NCBI GenBank assembly: GCA_038238555.1
Contig: JBBRXP010000006.1
Coordinates: forward strand, 4,311-68,310
Source of the DNA: JANNXQ01 sp038238555
GTDB lineage: Bacteria > Verrucomicrobiota > Verrucomicrobiia > Chthoniobacterales > Chthoniobacteraceae
Reading direction: 5' to 3'
Length of the DNA: 64,000 nucleotides
The position numbers and the translations under genes were made by a program. Below are positions 33,079-42,766 of the stretch, one piece after another; position 1 is the stretch's first letter; each line of letters begins with the position of its first letter. The notes beneath the pieces are model-generated. The model searched no databases. It was not told where the DNA came from and was given only the letters and a program-made list of their open reading frames with translations.

Positions 33079-33891
33079 ATGAAAACACTAACCATCATCC
33101 TCACCCTCACTCTCGGATTCGCGCTCCCCAGCGCACGGGCGCAACTCATTGTCGAAGACGTAGTCTCTATCGCGCAGGACGCCGTGGATAGCGTCGTGGA
33201 CCTCGCGGAATACGTCGAGATGGTGAGCAACCAAATCCAGCAGATCAACACAATGACCCAGGAGCTGCAACAGGTGACGGCTTACGTGAAAGCGTTTGGC
33301 GATCCTGCCGCGCTCCTCGAAATCGTTGGCGTCAACGAGCTGGTTTCCACGCTCCAACAGTCAGGTGTCGGGCAAACGATCGGCGCGATTCGGGAAACTG
33401 CGTCCGGCGTCCAATCACTCAAGAACAACGCCGAGGGGCTGTATCAAAGCATCACCGACATCTCGCTCTCCGGCATCCAGGTTCCGCGAGTCGAGGAGTT
33501 CTACAAGCCATTCGCCGCATTGGAGAATGCGTCGGCCAACTACACGGCAGTCTATGACGACGTGATGCAGCGGCGACAGGTTCTCAAAGGGCAGATGGTC
33601 ACAACGGTCAATCAGCTCCAAGCCTCGACGACCGATGCCGAGACGCAAAAGTTGCAAGGTGTCGTAACGGCGCAAGCGGCGCAACTTCAGGCAATCGACC
33701 AGGAGGTAGCCGATGCTGCTTCCCAAGCAGTCGTGCAGGACATCGCCAATCGGAACAACGCCGAGAAGCAGCAGCAGGCACGAAACGAAGAACTCGCAGC
33801 AGAGCGCCACGACGCATTCAAAAAGTTCGGCGGGATGATGCTGCCGGACGTGAACAGCGATCTCCGCTTCGGGGGCAGCAAGGCGAAGTAA
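33079..33891 (+). CDS. VirB5/TrbJ-like minor pilus protein
   Basis: 270 residues from ATG 33079 (an ATG four codons earlier also fits). Cleavable signal peptide (MKTLTIILTLTLGFALPSARAQ) and long helical segments (EMVSNQIQQINTMTQELQQVTAYVKAFGDPAALL) typical of VirB5/TrbJ. The C-terminus ends MMLPDVNSDLRFGGSK, a motif shared with the next small protein. Confidence 0.78.
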   Translation: MKTLTIILTLTLGFALPSARAQLIVEDVVSIAQDAVDSVVDLAEYVEMVSNQIQQINTMTQELQQVTAYVKAFGDPAALLEIVGVNELVSTLQQSGVGQTIGAIRETASGVQSLKNNAEGLYQSITDISLSGIQVPRVEEFYKPFAALENASANYTAVYDDVMQRRQVLKGQMVTTVNQLQASTTDAETQKLQGVVTAQAAQLQAIDQEVADAASQAVVQDIANRNNAEKQQQARNEELAAERHDAFKKFGGMMLPDVNSDLRFGGSKAK

Positions 33892-33893
33892 TC

Positions 33894-34094
33894 GTGAAGC
33901 GCTGGCTGCTCACATTACTTCTCGTGCTCGCAGCAGCAGGTGCAGTCTGCGTTTTCGTGATTGTCCGCGAGACACGCGAACGCGACGCCCGCGCGACTCG
34001 ACAGCCCGCCGAAGACCCGCGCCAGGCGTTCCGAAAGGCGGGTGAGTTTCTCCAGCCGGACACGAAAAACGACCTCCGTTTCGGTCGCTCTTAA
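33894..34094 (+). CDS. Small membrane-anchored protein sharing the VirB5-like C-terminal motif
   Basis: 66 residues with GTG start, 2 bp after the VirB5-like gene. One N-terminal transmembrane segment (WLLTLLLVLAAAGAVCVFVIV), then a charged tail ending FLQPDTKNDLRFGRS. The ending (PD-x-x-x-DLRFG) repeats that of the VirB5-like protein. Its size and position suggest an entry-exclusion or accessory protein, not established. Confidence 0.6.
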   Translation: MKRWLLTLLLVLAAAGAVCVFVIVRETRERDARATRQPAEDPRQAFRKAGEFLQPDTKNDLRFGRS

Positions 34095-34132
34095 TTTTCA
34101 CCACAACCAGCTCCTGCACCAGCCACTCCGCG

Positions 34133-35305
34133 ATGATGCTCGCCGCCTTGCCCACGTTTCAACGCTTGTTCCCGAACTTTCAGGAGCAATGCACCACACT
34201 CTACACAATCCTCGTGCCCATCGCGGTCGTGCTCCTCGTCGCGGGATTGATTGCGACGGTGAAGCATTGCCAGACGCCGCGCTCGATGGTGCGGCCGATT
34301 GTCACGGCCATGCTGATCGTGGCTTCGATCGCGCTTTGGGGTGACTGGACTGACACCGCCAAGGAAGCGTTCAAGACGGTCGTTGCGAAGATGGCCGCCA
34401 ACCCGGAGCAGGCCGCTCAACGCTACGTGGACGTGCTCGTTTCCAAGGAACAACCGAAGCAGAAGGAGGGATGGTTTGGTCTGCCAAGTGCCGCACAAAT
34501 GTATGAGGCGGTGCTGTGGGGTATCCTGAGCCTCGTCGGGCTGTTCGCGCAGTTTCTCATTTGGGCTGCTTACATTTTGCAGCAGTTCCTTGTCGGCCTC
34601 GCCTATTCGTTCGCGCCCCTCTTTCTCGCGCTTCTGACGTTGCGATCAACGGCCCACATCGGCGCGCGCTACATTATGGGCACCGCCGGCATTCTCGCAT
34701 GGCCGCTCGGTTGGGCAGCAGCCTCGATCGGCACAAGTAACCTCATCGACGTGGCGACAGAGCAGGGTTTGGTGATGATTACCAACGCTTACAGCCTCCA
34801 GACCATCCTAGCCGCAGCCATCATCGGCGGTTGGATCATCATTACCACGCTCATCGCGCCGATCATCATTCAGAACGCGATCGCAACGGGCGCGCAGGTC
34901 GGTGGTGCGCTCCTCGGCGGCGCGCTGACGGCAGGCGCCGCGGCCATCACCGCTGGCGCAGGAACCGCGGCCACTCTCGCGGCCGGCGGAACTGGCGCGA
35001 CCGGCGCCCTCGCCGGCGCGGGCGTTTCTGCGGGCGGCAGCCTCGCGGGTGCGGCGATGCAAGGCGGCGGGCCACCGCTGAGCGGCGGTCTCATGCAGCG
35101 CCTCGCCTACAGTATGCCGAAAAGCCGCTCCTCGGGTGGCTCAAGCGGCGGCGGCTCAGGTGGAGGACAAAGCAAAGGCAGGAGCGGAGGCGCGAGCACA
35201 TCCGCAACGCCGGCTCCCAAACCCTTCAATCGAAGCGACGCGAGTAACGACCGCGAGGTTCAGCAAATGATCGACGAATCCAAAAACAAGAACGGGCAGT
35301 CATGA
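34133..35305 (+). CDS. VirB6/TrbL-like polytopic membrane protein
   Basis: 390 residues. Around six hydrophobic segments (for example LYTILVPIAVVLLVAGLIATV, ALWGILSLVGLFAQFLIWAAYIL, FLVGLAYSFAPLFLALLTL, IIGGWIIITTLIAPIIIQNAI), then a Gly/Ala-rich and Ser/Gly-rich C-terminal tail. This is the TrbL/VirB6 layout of the inner-membrane translocation channel. Overlaps virB8 by ATGA. Confidence 0.8.
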   Translation: MMLAALPTFQRLFPNFQEQCTTLYTILVPIAVVLLVAGLIATVKHCQTPRSMVRPIVTAMLIVASIALWGDWTDTAKEAFKTVVAKMAANPEQAAQRYVDVLVSKEQPKQKEGWFGLPSAAQMYEAVLWGILSLVGLFAQFLIWAAYILQQFLVGLAYSFAPLFLALLTLRSTAHIGARYIMGTAGILAWPLGWAAASIGTSNLIDVATEQGLVMITNAYSLQTILAAAIIGGWIIITTLIAPIIIQNAIATGAQVGGALLGGALTAGAAAITAGAGTAATLAAGGTGATGALAGAGVSAGGSLAGAAMQGGGPPLSGGLMQRLAYSMPKSRSSGGSSGGGSGGGQSKGRSGGASTSATPAPKPFNRSDASNDREVQQMIDESKNKNGQS

Positions 35306-35979
35306 GTGCGTCCGCAGATACGAACGCAGAGCCACTCCGCGAAACTCCGGCGAAGACGGAGCCGGCACGCATCCCGCGAAAGGCAAGCAATCCGACGCGC
35401 GTCTTCGTCGATAAAGATCACACGGCATTTCTGTGGTTTTGCGTTGCCGTGCTCGCCGTGATCTTCGCGGCAGCGCAGCCATACTTCCTCATTGCCAAGC
35501 TGAAGCAGCGGGAGCGTGTCGTGCTAATCGACCCGGCCGGGACTTACTATGTCTCGCCGCTGCTCGACTTTCAGGAAGCGAAAGACTTCCACGCGCAGCA
35601 AAGCACGCTGGCGACGATGGCATTTCTGGAGCGCAATCCAAAGGGCTTCGACAGCGCCGAGTTGCTGAAGCAAATGTTCCTCAAATACGCGCACGAGAAG
35701 GCGTATCGGCAGATCGGCACCGAGGCGGACGAACTGAAGTCTAAGCAGCTTCACCAAAAGCCGGAGGTGGCGAAGATCGACATCCTCGAAACGCGGGAGG
35801 ATTTCGTGATGACCCAGGTGACGGGACAGCTCATCCGCACGGGCATCTTCGAGCAAAAGGCATTCAGCGAATCCATTCCGTTCAAGCTGGCGTTCAAGAT
35901 GCGCCGCAACCCGGACATGACCAAGAACGGCCGCTTCCCCACTGCTGTCAGCGACTTCAAGTATGAACCAGCGCGTTAA
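35302..35979 (+). CDS. VirB8-like assembly factor
   Basis: 225 residues. Short cytoplasmic N-terminus, one transmembrane helix (FLWFCVAVLAVIFAAAQPYFLIAKL) and a periplasmic domain (about 70-220) with alternating strands and helices, as in VirB8/TraE proteins. Lies between VirB6- and VirB9-like genes, the usual order. Overlaps the next gene by 17 bp. Confidence 0.78.
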   Translation: MSASADTNAEPLRETPAKTEPARIPRKASNPTRVFVDKDHTAFLWFCVAVLAVIFAAAQPYFLIAKLKQRERVVLIDPAGTYYVSPLLDFQEAKDFHAQQSTLATMAFLERNPKGFDSAELLKQMFLKYAHEKAYRQIGTEADELKSKQLHQKPEVAKIDILETREDFVMTQVTGQLIRTGIFEQKAFSESIPFKLAFKMRRNPDMTKNGRFPTAVSDFKYEPAR

Positions 35980-36867
35980 GTTCCTATCTAGCTACCTTGC
36001 GATCTTCGCCTTTTTGCAAACGGCGTTAGTCGCTCGCGACAACAAGCAGATTCAGGAGATCGAGCTCGACGAGCACAACGTCTATGGCATCCCCGTCGCG
36101 CCGTCGCGCGTGACGACGATTAGCTTCCCCGGACCGATCTCCGCGATCGACGCGGCCTTGGTGACGACTGACGGGAAATCCCAGGGGCTTTTCCAGCTCG
36201 CCCACAAGCCGGGCTCCTATTTCTTCTCGGTGCGCAGTCTTGTCAAAGGCGCGACCACCAATGTCAACGTGCGCTGGAACAATAAGACTTACGTTCTGGA
36301 GTTGCAGGACAGCCCGGCGCCGCTGCTTTCGCTGATCTTCAAACACCCGGCTGAGGGCAAGTCGTCTATGGCTCGCCGAGTCGTCACGCCGAGCGCGCTC
36401 GTGGCCCTGCTCGACAAGGCGAAAGCCTACCCGATCTTGAAGGCTAATCACCCCGAGTCGGTGGAGAAAGTCGATTATGCCACCTACGCGGCGAAACCGC
36501 GGGTGATGGATTTTGACGACTTCGAGGTTCGTCTCGAGGAGGCGTTCCGTTTCGATCCGCAGGACACGCTCGTTTTTCGCATCATCCTTCACAACAAGAC
36601 GGACAAAGAGATCCTCTACAAGCCGCAGGGCTTTTCCCTACGCGTTGGCGAGCGGTCTATTTCCAGTCGATCAGCGATGCGAGCGGCGTGATGCCGCCGA
36701 AGAGTGACACACCGGCTTACTTTGCCATCACGGGCACTCCGAGCGGTGGCCGCAATGACATCTCGCTGAAGAACGATTTCACCGTGTTGCTCACCCGAGC
36801 CGACGCAAACGCGGACCTCATGGGACAAGACTTGCCGCTCGACGGTCGTGGAGGATTCGCGAAATGA
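35963..36867 (+). pseudogene. VirB9-like outer-membrane core protein, one-base frameshift
   Basis: Signal peptide (YLAIFAFLQTALVAR) and beta-rich VirB9-type sequence (VYGIPVAPSRVTTISFPGPISAID; GSYFFSVRSLVKGATTNVNVRW). The frame breaks near 36650 in GTTGGCGAGCGG. The continuation AVYFQSISDASGVMPPKSDTPAYFAITGTPSGGRNDISL...GGFAK ends at 36867 and overlaps virB10 by ATGA. One missing base explains it. Confidence 0.75.
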
Positions 36868-38009
36868 CGCCGCGCACCACGATCAATTTCTTCCGCAGTC
36901 GCACCGGCGCGTTCCTGCTTTTTCTCGCGCTCCTGGTAGTCGGCTACTTTCTCGTCAATGGGTTCAAAGCGCCGAACGTGAACCTCGCGAGGCAGCGCGA
37001 CGCGAAGGCGACCGACGAGAAAGGTGAGCGCAAGTCTCAGGTCGTGGAGACGGTTACGCGCGATATGACAGCGTTCCATCCTCCGCGCGAAGCCGCGCCA
37101 CCTGCGACGCCCGCTCCGACGCCGGAACGCAAAAAACAGGAGAAGGAGCTGGAGCTACCGGCGATCAGCCTATACGCCGAAACGAAGTCCGCGGAGAGAA
37201 CCGACGACCCGCTCGGCGACAACTACGCGCCATTCGGCCGCCTCGTGCAGTGCGAGCTGGTCATCACCGTGGACTCGTCCGTGATCAAGACGCCCATTGT
37301 GGGACTGGTCACTGACGATGTTTGGCACAACGGCCGATTGATTATCCCGGCGGGAACTGAAATTCACGGCACCGCAAAAGTGGATCGGGTTCGCGAGCGT
37401 ATCGCGAGCACCGGAGGTTGGACGTTTGTCTGGCAGGGAGGCGAGGAGCTGACCGTAAGCGGTGTAGCGCTGGATCGTGAGAAGGAACAGGACACGACCG
37501 GCTGGGGAATCACCGATGGGAGCGCGGGCTTGCGCGGGAAGTTGCTGAAGACTGACGACATGGCGGAGATCAAACTATTCACCGCGGCATTTTTGAGCGG
37601 TGCAGCGAAAGGGCTGACCGAGAAGGAGCAGACGATCTTCGGCACGCAAACGGTGCCGTCGTTGCAGAATGCACCGTTCGTCGGCGCGCAGCAGGTGCTC
37701 GATACCTATGCAAAGCAAATCTACGAAACCATCCAGCGCGACGGCTTTTACGTGCGGGTGCCCGCGGGGAAGCAGTTCTATCTCTACGTCACGCAGACGC
37801 TCGATAAGTCGCTGGCGCAGATTGGCGGAACGCGGCTGGCGACATTGAAGAGCGACGAGGAAGAGCCGAAGGAGAATCCTAACGATCCACTCTTCCGACT
37901 TCGCCAAAACTTGCAGCGCATCTATCCACCCGCGGCGGAGCCGGGCAGTTCCGATGCCCCGCGCCGTCTGCCGGTGGGCGCGCTTTCACCACAACCAGTC
38001 ACCCGCTGA
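36864..38009 (+). CDS. VirB10/TrbI-like channel protein
   Basis: 381 residues. N-terminal transmembrane helix (TGAFLLFLALLVVGYFLV), a Pro-rich linker (PPATPAPTPERKKQEKELELP) and a C-terminal beta-domain with VirB10 hallmarks (FGRLVQCELVITVDSS, TPIVGLVTDDVWHNGRLIIPAGTEIHGTAKVDR). It bridges inner and outer membranes in the T4SS. Its stop overlaps the following lipoprotein start. Confidence 0.88.
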   Translation: MTPRTTINFFRSRTGAFLLFLALLVVGYFLVNGFKAPNVNLARQRDAKATDEKGERKSQVVETVTRDMTAFHPPREAAPPATPAPTPERKKQEKELELPAISLYAETKSAERTDDPLGDNYAPFGRLVQCELVITVDSSVIKTPIVGLVTDDVWHNGRLIIPAGTEIHGTAKVDRVRERIASTGGWTFVWQGGEELTVSGVALDREKEQDTTGWGITDGSAGLRGKLLKTDDMAEIKLFTAAFLSGAAKGLTEKEQTIFGTQTVPSLQNAPFVGAQQVLDTYAKQIYETIQRDGFYVRVPAGKQFYLYVTQTLDKSLAQIGGTRLATLKSDEEEPKENPNDPLFRLRQNLQRIYPPAAEPGSSDAPRRLPVGALSPQPVTR

Positions 38010-38611
38010 TGAAGTTCGTTCTGCTCATTCCGTTCTCGTTTCTCCTCGCTTCGTGCGCGACGCGCAACTCTCCGGTCGTGCGTGTCACGCCGCACGCCGT
38101 TCCCGGCACGACCTTGCCGAGCGAACGGATGGAATGCGTGCGCTACGCCGAGAACATCCGGGCTTATCCGCTCGGTCGCTACATCGACCCGAACAACTCC
38201 CGAATCATGCACGAGGGTCACACGCTCTATCGCGTCGAGAGCACATCAAAATGGAATCTGCATCCGAATCAGCCAGTCGCCGTGCCGCTCGGTCCCGTCA
38301 CTCGTATCCGCGATTCAGCGCGCAGCACTGGCCCATTGAGCGATGAGCTGACCGTCGAGCTGAACCGCCAGCGGGAGACGACGAAGGCGGTCATTCAAGG
38401 AGGGCAGATCATTTCGCAGAAGCTCGACCAGGTATCCGCATCGGTTCAACAGACGAAGCAAGTGGCCGCGCAGAACGCGATGCTCCAGCAGGAGGTAAAC
38501 ACGACGAAACAGCGTCTCGATGCGCTGGAGGAAGAGCTGCGGCGAAAGCAACGCGCCGAGCGCGCGACTGCTCCCGTTCCAGCACAAAAGGACGACAAAT
38601 CGGAGTGGTAA
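38009..38611 (+). CDS. Lipoprotein with C-terminal coiled coil (VirB7-like position)
   Basis: 200 residues. Lipobox LASC after a short signal (MKFVLLIPFSFLLASCAT). A middle region with GHTLYRVESTSKWNLHPN follows, and then a long C-terminal coiled coil (ISQKLDQVSASVQQTKQVAAQNAMLQQEVNTTKQRLDALEEEL). Placed right after VirB10, it may serve as the outer-membrane lipoprotein of the core complex; much larger than classic VirB7. Confidence 0.7.
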   Translation: MKFVLLIPFSFLLASCATRNSPVVRVTPHAVPGTTLPSERMECVRYAENIRAYPLGRYIDPNNSRIMHEGHTLYRVESTSKWNLHPNQPVAVPLGPVTRIRDSARSTGPLSDELTVELNRQRETTKAVIQGGQIISQKLDQVSASVQQTKQVAAQNAMLQQEVNTTKQRLDALEEELRRKQRAERATAPVPAQKDDKSEW

Positions 38612-38657
38612 TCAGCGTCGCAATCTCACTCACCACAACCAGACACCGAAGACAGCC

Positions 38658-38861
38658 ATGAGCAACATCATACCCGCAGAAATCAACGTTCAACCCAAGA
38701 CCACGGAACTCTACATCCAGGCGAATCGTGAGATCGAAAAGCGTCTCGGTCGCTCGCCCGGTGCGGAGTTCCTCATGTCTTTGGTCGTTGAGCGCGAGAA
38801 CCCGATGGATGTCGCCGATTTCTACTGCGACACCGTCTTCACCGAAGTTCAACCGGCCTAG
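38658..38861 (+). CDS. Small hypothetical protein of the conjugation cluster
   Basis: 67 residues (MSNIIPAEINVQPKTTELYIQANREIEKRLGRSPGAEFLMSLVVERENPMD...). No signal or membrane segment and no recognised family. Codirectional with the T4SS genes, with about 30 bp before the next one; high GC3 fits real coding. Confidence 0.55.
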   Translation: MSNIIPAEINVQPKTTELYIQANREIEKRLGRSPGAEFLMSLVVERENPMDVADFYCDTVFTEVQPA

Positions 38862-38890
38862 AAATCGGCCACAACAAAGAAACGAACACC

Positions 38891-39302
38891 ATGAGCCTAA
38901 AACGAACCAATCGAGGAGAAGGCGCGCCAGCCGAGGCTGGCGAGGGCGGTGAAGCCGCAACCGCCACCACCCAGCAGTTTCGCGACAACCCGCAGGTCAA
39001 CGCGAAGATCGACAGCTATATCAAGGAGAACCCGAAGCATTGGGCCTACATCCAGTCCATGCCGCGCGATCGGGTGGAGCGCGCGCTCGTGCTCCAGGAA
39101 GTGCAAAAGAATGACCGCGTGGCGAAGATGCGCGCTGGCATCCAGCGGAAGCTGGACCAAGACCCGGAGCTGAAGCAGGCATACGCGAACCTCGTGAAGA
39201 ATCTGCCCGAGGATCAGCGCGAGCAGGCCATGATCAACATCGCAGCGCACCATGCGCGACATCGTGCCGCGCGAGGCGCAGAAGGCGGGCGTGAAAGTCT
39301 GA
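38891..39302 (+). pseudogene. Small hypothetical protein, frameshifted near its C-terminus
   Basis: The N-terminal part is charged and Gly/Ala-rich; then comes IKENPKHWAYIQSMPRDRVERALVLQEVQKNDRVAKMRAGIQRKLDQDPELKQAYANLVKNLPEDQREQAMINIAA. The natural ending, TMRDIVPREAQKAGVKV, is in another frame reached near 39243. As sequenced the frame runs on into unrelated residues to 39463. Last gene of the T4SS-direction cluster; function unknown. Confidence 0.55.
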
Positions 39303-39459
39303 GGCACTGCCGCTCACCGCGCGCGAAGACTTCGACCTCGACGCTTCGGGCGGGGCCTCCGCTTACGACGCCGAAGACTTCGCGCCCGCCCGCCGCTCGG
39401 ATGACTGATGCCGCCGCTCTCAGGCTTCGCGGCCGCATCGGTGGCGCGCAGGGCGGCGC

Positions 39460-39759
39460 TTAGGGTCTGGCGCCAACAGCGCGGTTCGCACTGAGCGCCT
39501 GCCGGATCGCTCGTTCGGCAAGCGCGTAGAGAGCCGCGGCCACCTTCTCAGCGTGCTCAGACCGGACTTTGGTGCTGCGGCACATGAGCGTGCTCCAGGT
39601 AATCGAGGCATCCGGCTCGCTGTGCGTCTGCAAGAGCGCGACCAACTCGCTCCGAACGGTGTCGCCCAGGTTGCAACTCGTTGTGAACATGTCCAGCTCG
39701 ATGGCTGAGAAGCGGCGCTTGGCCGCAACCGTCACGAACGGCTTGCTCGTCCGCTGCAC
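39460..39759 (-). CDS. Small hypothetical protein
   Basis: 99 residues (MQRTSKPFVTVAAKRRFSAIELDMFTTSCNLGDTVRSELVALLQ...), on the strand opposite to both neighbours. The sequence has a normal amino-acid balance and a helical C-terminus (AEKVAAALYALAERAIRQAL) but no recognised domain. The remainder up to the Wadjet operon (39760-39953) holds nothing I can identify. Confidence 0.45.
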   Translation of the reverse strand: MQRTSKPFVTVAAKRRFSAIELDMFTTSCNLGDTVRSELVALLQTHSEPDASITWSTLMCRSTKVRSEHAEKVAAALYALAERAIRQALSANRAVGARP

Positions 39760-39953
39760 GTAGCGAAATGCTCATTGGACCTTTCGTGAAGGTTTCCCCG
39801 GCTGGCGACGATGTAGTTCTGCACAAGGAGCGGCGACTTTCGAGTTCCAACGATCGGGCGAATCAATGACCGATAGGACGGAGGCGACTGTTCCGTTTTG
39901 AGAGCAGACTCCCACCTTGAGCAGGTCTGCGCTCTCTGGCACCCTCGGACCCG

Positions 39954-41510
39954 ATGGCCGATTCTGGAGAGACTTCCAGCAGTTTGCTTCGCGTCTTCGC
40001 GCATCTGACAGCAGACAAATGCGCGTTGTATCGCGCGATTCTGCGCGCCTTCATGGAAGCGAAGGCGGAATTCGCATTACACCTCCGACCGCCAGATGTG
40101 CGGGACAGTCTTTGCGTTGAGGACGCGATAGGAGCCACCCCGCTGGATGAAGTAGAATCATCGCTCTCGAAGCTTTGCGAGTGGGGCAACCTTGAAGCGC
40201 ATCGTGATTCCAGTGAAGTGGCGACGGTCGAAGAGTTTTACCGTCCGCGTTACCTCTACCAGCTCACGAGCGAAGGAGAGGCAGCGGAACGTGCCATCGC
40301 GACATTCTACGAAACATTGGTGCAGCCGGGCGAACTGCAAAGCCGCGCGCTGGAAGATATTCAGACCCATCTGGGCGAGCTCGAAGTTCTGGTTGCAACG
40401 GTGCCGCTCGACGCAGGTAAAGCCTTCCAGGTGCTCGACCTTTTGCGCGTTCGTTTCGAGAGCCTTACTTCCCGCGCGCAGACCTTCATGCGCAGCCTTC
40501 AGCGCCAAATGGACCTGCAAGGCATCGAGCTGGAAGCGTTCATCGCATACAAAGAAAAACTGATCGAATATCTTGAGCGATTCGTTGAGGGGCTCGTCGT
40601 CGCGACGAGCGAAATTGGTCAACGGATCGAGCGAATCGAAACGCGTGGCTTGCAACCTCTGCTCGATGTGGCCGCAGAGCGGGAGCTGGCGGATGCGATG
40701 ACGCCGACTGCCGATGATCGCGAGAAGGCATTGCGATTGTGGCAGCGGCGATGGTTTGGATTTCGCAATTGGTTCATCGGCAGTCCAGGTCGTCCCTCGC
40801 AGGCCGAGGTGTTGCGCGGGCGGGCGCGCAGTGCGGTTCCCGCATTGCTGGCGACCGTCACCGGGATCAACGAGCGGCGGCTGAACCGCAGCGATCGAGT
40901 AGCCGATTTGAACACGCTCGCCCGGTGGTTCGCGGAAGCGGAAGCGGATGGCGATGCGCATCGACTTTGGCGCGCCGCCTTTTGCCTCTGCTCAACGCGC
41001 CATTTGCAGATTGATGAGGTGACCCTGGCAATGTGGGAACAATCGCCGATCGCCGCGCAGGTGAGTTGGTTCGACGCACCGCCGATTGTCATCTCGCCGC
41101 GTTTGCGCAAAGCGGGTCGTCACTCCACAAAAGGCACGGTGCGCACGGTCGTGGACCGCAGCGCGGAAAAGGCGCTGCTCGCACGTCTGGCGCAGGATGA
41201 AGCCGCGCAGATTGCCGCGGCGCAGGCGCGTCTCGCTACCGGCCGGCGGATGCGCTTGTCGGAGATCGGCGAACTCGATCCCGTCGCATTCGACCTATTC
41301 CTCGAACTGCTCGGGGAAGTTCTTGTCGGTTACGTCGAGCGCAATCAGCCAGCCGAGGCTGATTCGAGCGACGGCGCGCTGCGCATGCGGTTGGAACCGA
41401 CCAAAGACGGGGCTCGCGCGACCATCACGACCCCGCGCGGCACCTTCAAAGGCGAAGACTTTTTCGTCACGATCGGTCTTGGCTTCATCGAGGCCGCTCC
41501 TGCGTCATGA
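39954..41510 (+). CDS. jetA: Wadjet-type JetA (TIGR02677/DUF2397 family)
   Basis: 518 residues. Opens FAHLTADKCALYRAILRAFMEAKAEFALHLRPPDV and continues with winged-helix-like and coiled regions. This matches the TIGR02677 family that always precedes TIGR02678, an SMC-like TIGR02680 and a Toprim TIGR02679 protein. In Wadjet systems JetA is the kleisin-like subunit of an SMC complex that recognises and cleaves circular plasmid DNA. Overlaps jetB by ATGA. I recall this set as Wadjet type II; the type number should be checked. Confidence 0.82.
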   Translation: MADSGETSSSLLRVFAHLTADKCALYRAILRAFMEAKAEFALHLRPPDVRDSLCVEDAIGATPLDEVESSLSKLCEWGNLEAHRDSSEVATVEEFYRPRYLYQLTSEGEAAERAIATFYETLVQPGELQSRALEDIQTHLGELEVLVATVPLDAGKAFQVLDLLRVRFESLTSRAQTFMRSLQRQMDLQGIELEAFIAYKEKLIEYLERFVEGLVVATSEIGQRIERIETRGLQPLLDVAAERELADAMTPTADDREKALRLWQRRWFGFRNWFIGSPGRPSQAEVLRGRARSAVPALLATVTGINERRLNRSDRVADLNTLARWFAEAEADGDAHRLWRAAFCLCSTRHLQIDEVTLAMWEQSPIAAQVSWFDAPPIVISPRLRKAGRHSTKGTVRTVVDRSAEKALLARLAQDEAAQIAAAQARLATGRRMRLSEIGELDPVAFDLFLELLGEVLVGYVERNQPAEADSSDGALRMRLEPTKDGARATITTPRGTFKGEDFFVTIGLGFIEAAPAS

Positions 41511-42766
41511 ACACTCCTGACAAACCGCCGCGAAAGGAAACGCCGATCGACAGCGCGCGTGAGCAGGAGGGTCAACACCAGCGTCGGCGCGCGCTGCGAG
41601 CGCTTTTACAACGGCCGCTTCTCACTGCCGATGGGCCATTTTCCGATGAGTTCGGGCTCGTCCGGCGGCACACGGAGAAGCTGCGCGATTGGCTCACCAC
41701 GCACACGGGCTGGGCGCTGCACGTGACTAGCGAAATCGCACGACTTCGGAAAACGCCCGCAGACCTTGGCGACACCACATTTTCCGCCGTCGAAGCCCGC
41801 ACAGGTTTGCCGTTTTCCAGGCGGCGATACGTGGTGCTTTGCCTCGCGCTGGTGGCGCTCGAGCGGAGTGATCGCCAGACCACGCTCACAATTCTCGCCG
41901 ATAGCATCGTGACGGCCTGCCAGGCGGAGCCGGTGTTCGCTGCAAACGGAATCGTCTTCGATCTCAGCGATCAAAATCAACGCCGCGACCTCGTCGCTGT
42001 CATTCGCTTCATCATCGACCGCCAGGTGCTTAGCCGCATTCACGGTGACGAGGAGCAATACCTTCGCGACGAACGCAACAACGTCCTCTACACGGTGAAC
42101 CGCCCAATCCTGAGCGCCATGCTATGCGTCCAACGTGGGCCATCGACCATCAGCGCGAGCAGCCTGGATGACCGGCTCGGCGCGATCACCGCGGAGATCG
42201 CTCCCGACACCGAGGAAGCTGCGAACCGTCGCATTCGCTGGCAGCTCAACCGGCGATTGCTCGAACAACCTGTCCTCTACTACCGCGATCTTACCGACGC
42301 GGAACATACTTACCTCGATCGCCAGCGTTCCCGCATCCTTGGCCAGATCACCGATGCGACTGGCCTGATCCCCGAAGTGCGCCGCGAAGGAATTGCCATG
42401 CTCGACGAGAGCGGCGAGTTCACCGACCTCAAGCTGGCTGAGGAAGGCACCGATGGGCACCTCACGTTGTTGCTCGCCGAGTTTCTCGCGACGGAGGCGC
42501 GCGACGAGGGCGGTGAAGTCATTGGTTATGGCGCGTTGCGTGCGAAAACTGCGGAGCTGATCGGCGAGCATCGAAAGCATTGGCGTCGCGATGTCACCGA
42601 GCCGGGCGCCGACCACGCGCTCACGGAAATGGCGCTTCGCCGGCTGGAGGCTTTGCGACTCATCACACGTTTCGATCATGGCGTGCTACCGCGCCCGGCC
42701 ATCGCGCGCTATTCGGTCGGGGCGGTCACCTTGGAAAACGAACCCGCGCTTTTCTCTGCTACATGA
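41507..42766 (+). CDS. jetB: Wadjet-type JetB (TIGR02678/DUF2398 family)
   Basis: 419 residues. Typical TIGR02678 features: LRALLQRPLLTADGPFSDEFGLVRRHTEKLRDWLTTHTGW near the N-terminus, then TGLPFSRRRYVVLCLALVALERSDRQTTL. The KITE-like subunit that joins JetA and JetC in the complex. Both ends overlap the neighbours by ATGA, so the four jet genes are one translationally coupled operon. Confidence 0.82.
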   Translation: MNTPDKPPRKETPIDSAREQEGQHQRRRALRALLQRPLLTADGPFSDEFGLVRRHTEKLRDWLTTHTGWALHVTSEIARLRKTPADLGDTTFSAVEARTGLPFSRRRYVVLCLALVALERSDRQTTLTILADSIVTACQAEPVFAANGIVFDLSDQNQRRDLVAVIRFIIDRQVLSRIHGDEEQYLRDERNNVLYTVNRPILSAMLCVQRGPSTISASSLDDRLGAITAEIAPDTEEAANRRIRWQLNRRLLEQPVLYYRDLTDAEHTYLDRQRSRILGQITDATGLIPEVRREGIAMLDESGEFTDLKLAEEGTDGHLTLLLAEFLATEARDEGGEVIGYGALRAKTAELIGEHRKHWRRDVTEPGADHALTEMALRRLEALRLITRFDHGVLPRPAIARYSVGAVTLENEPALFSAT

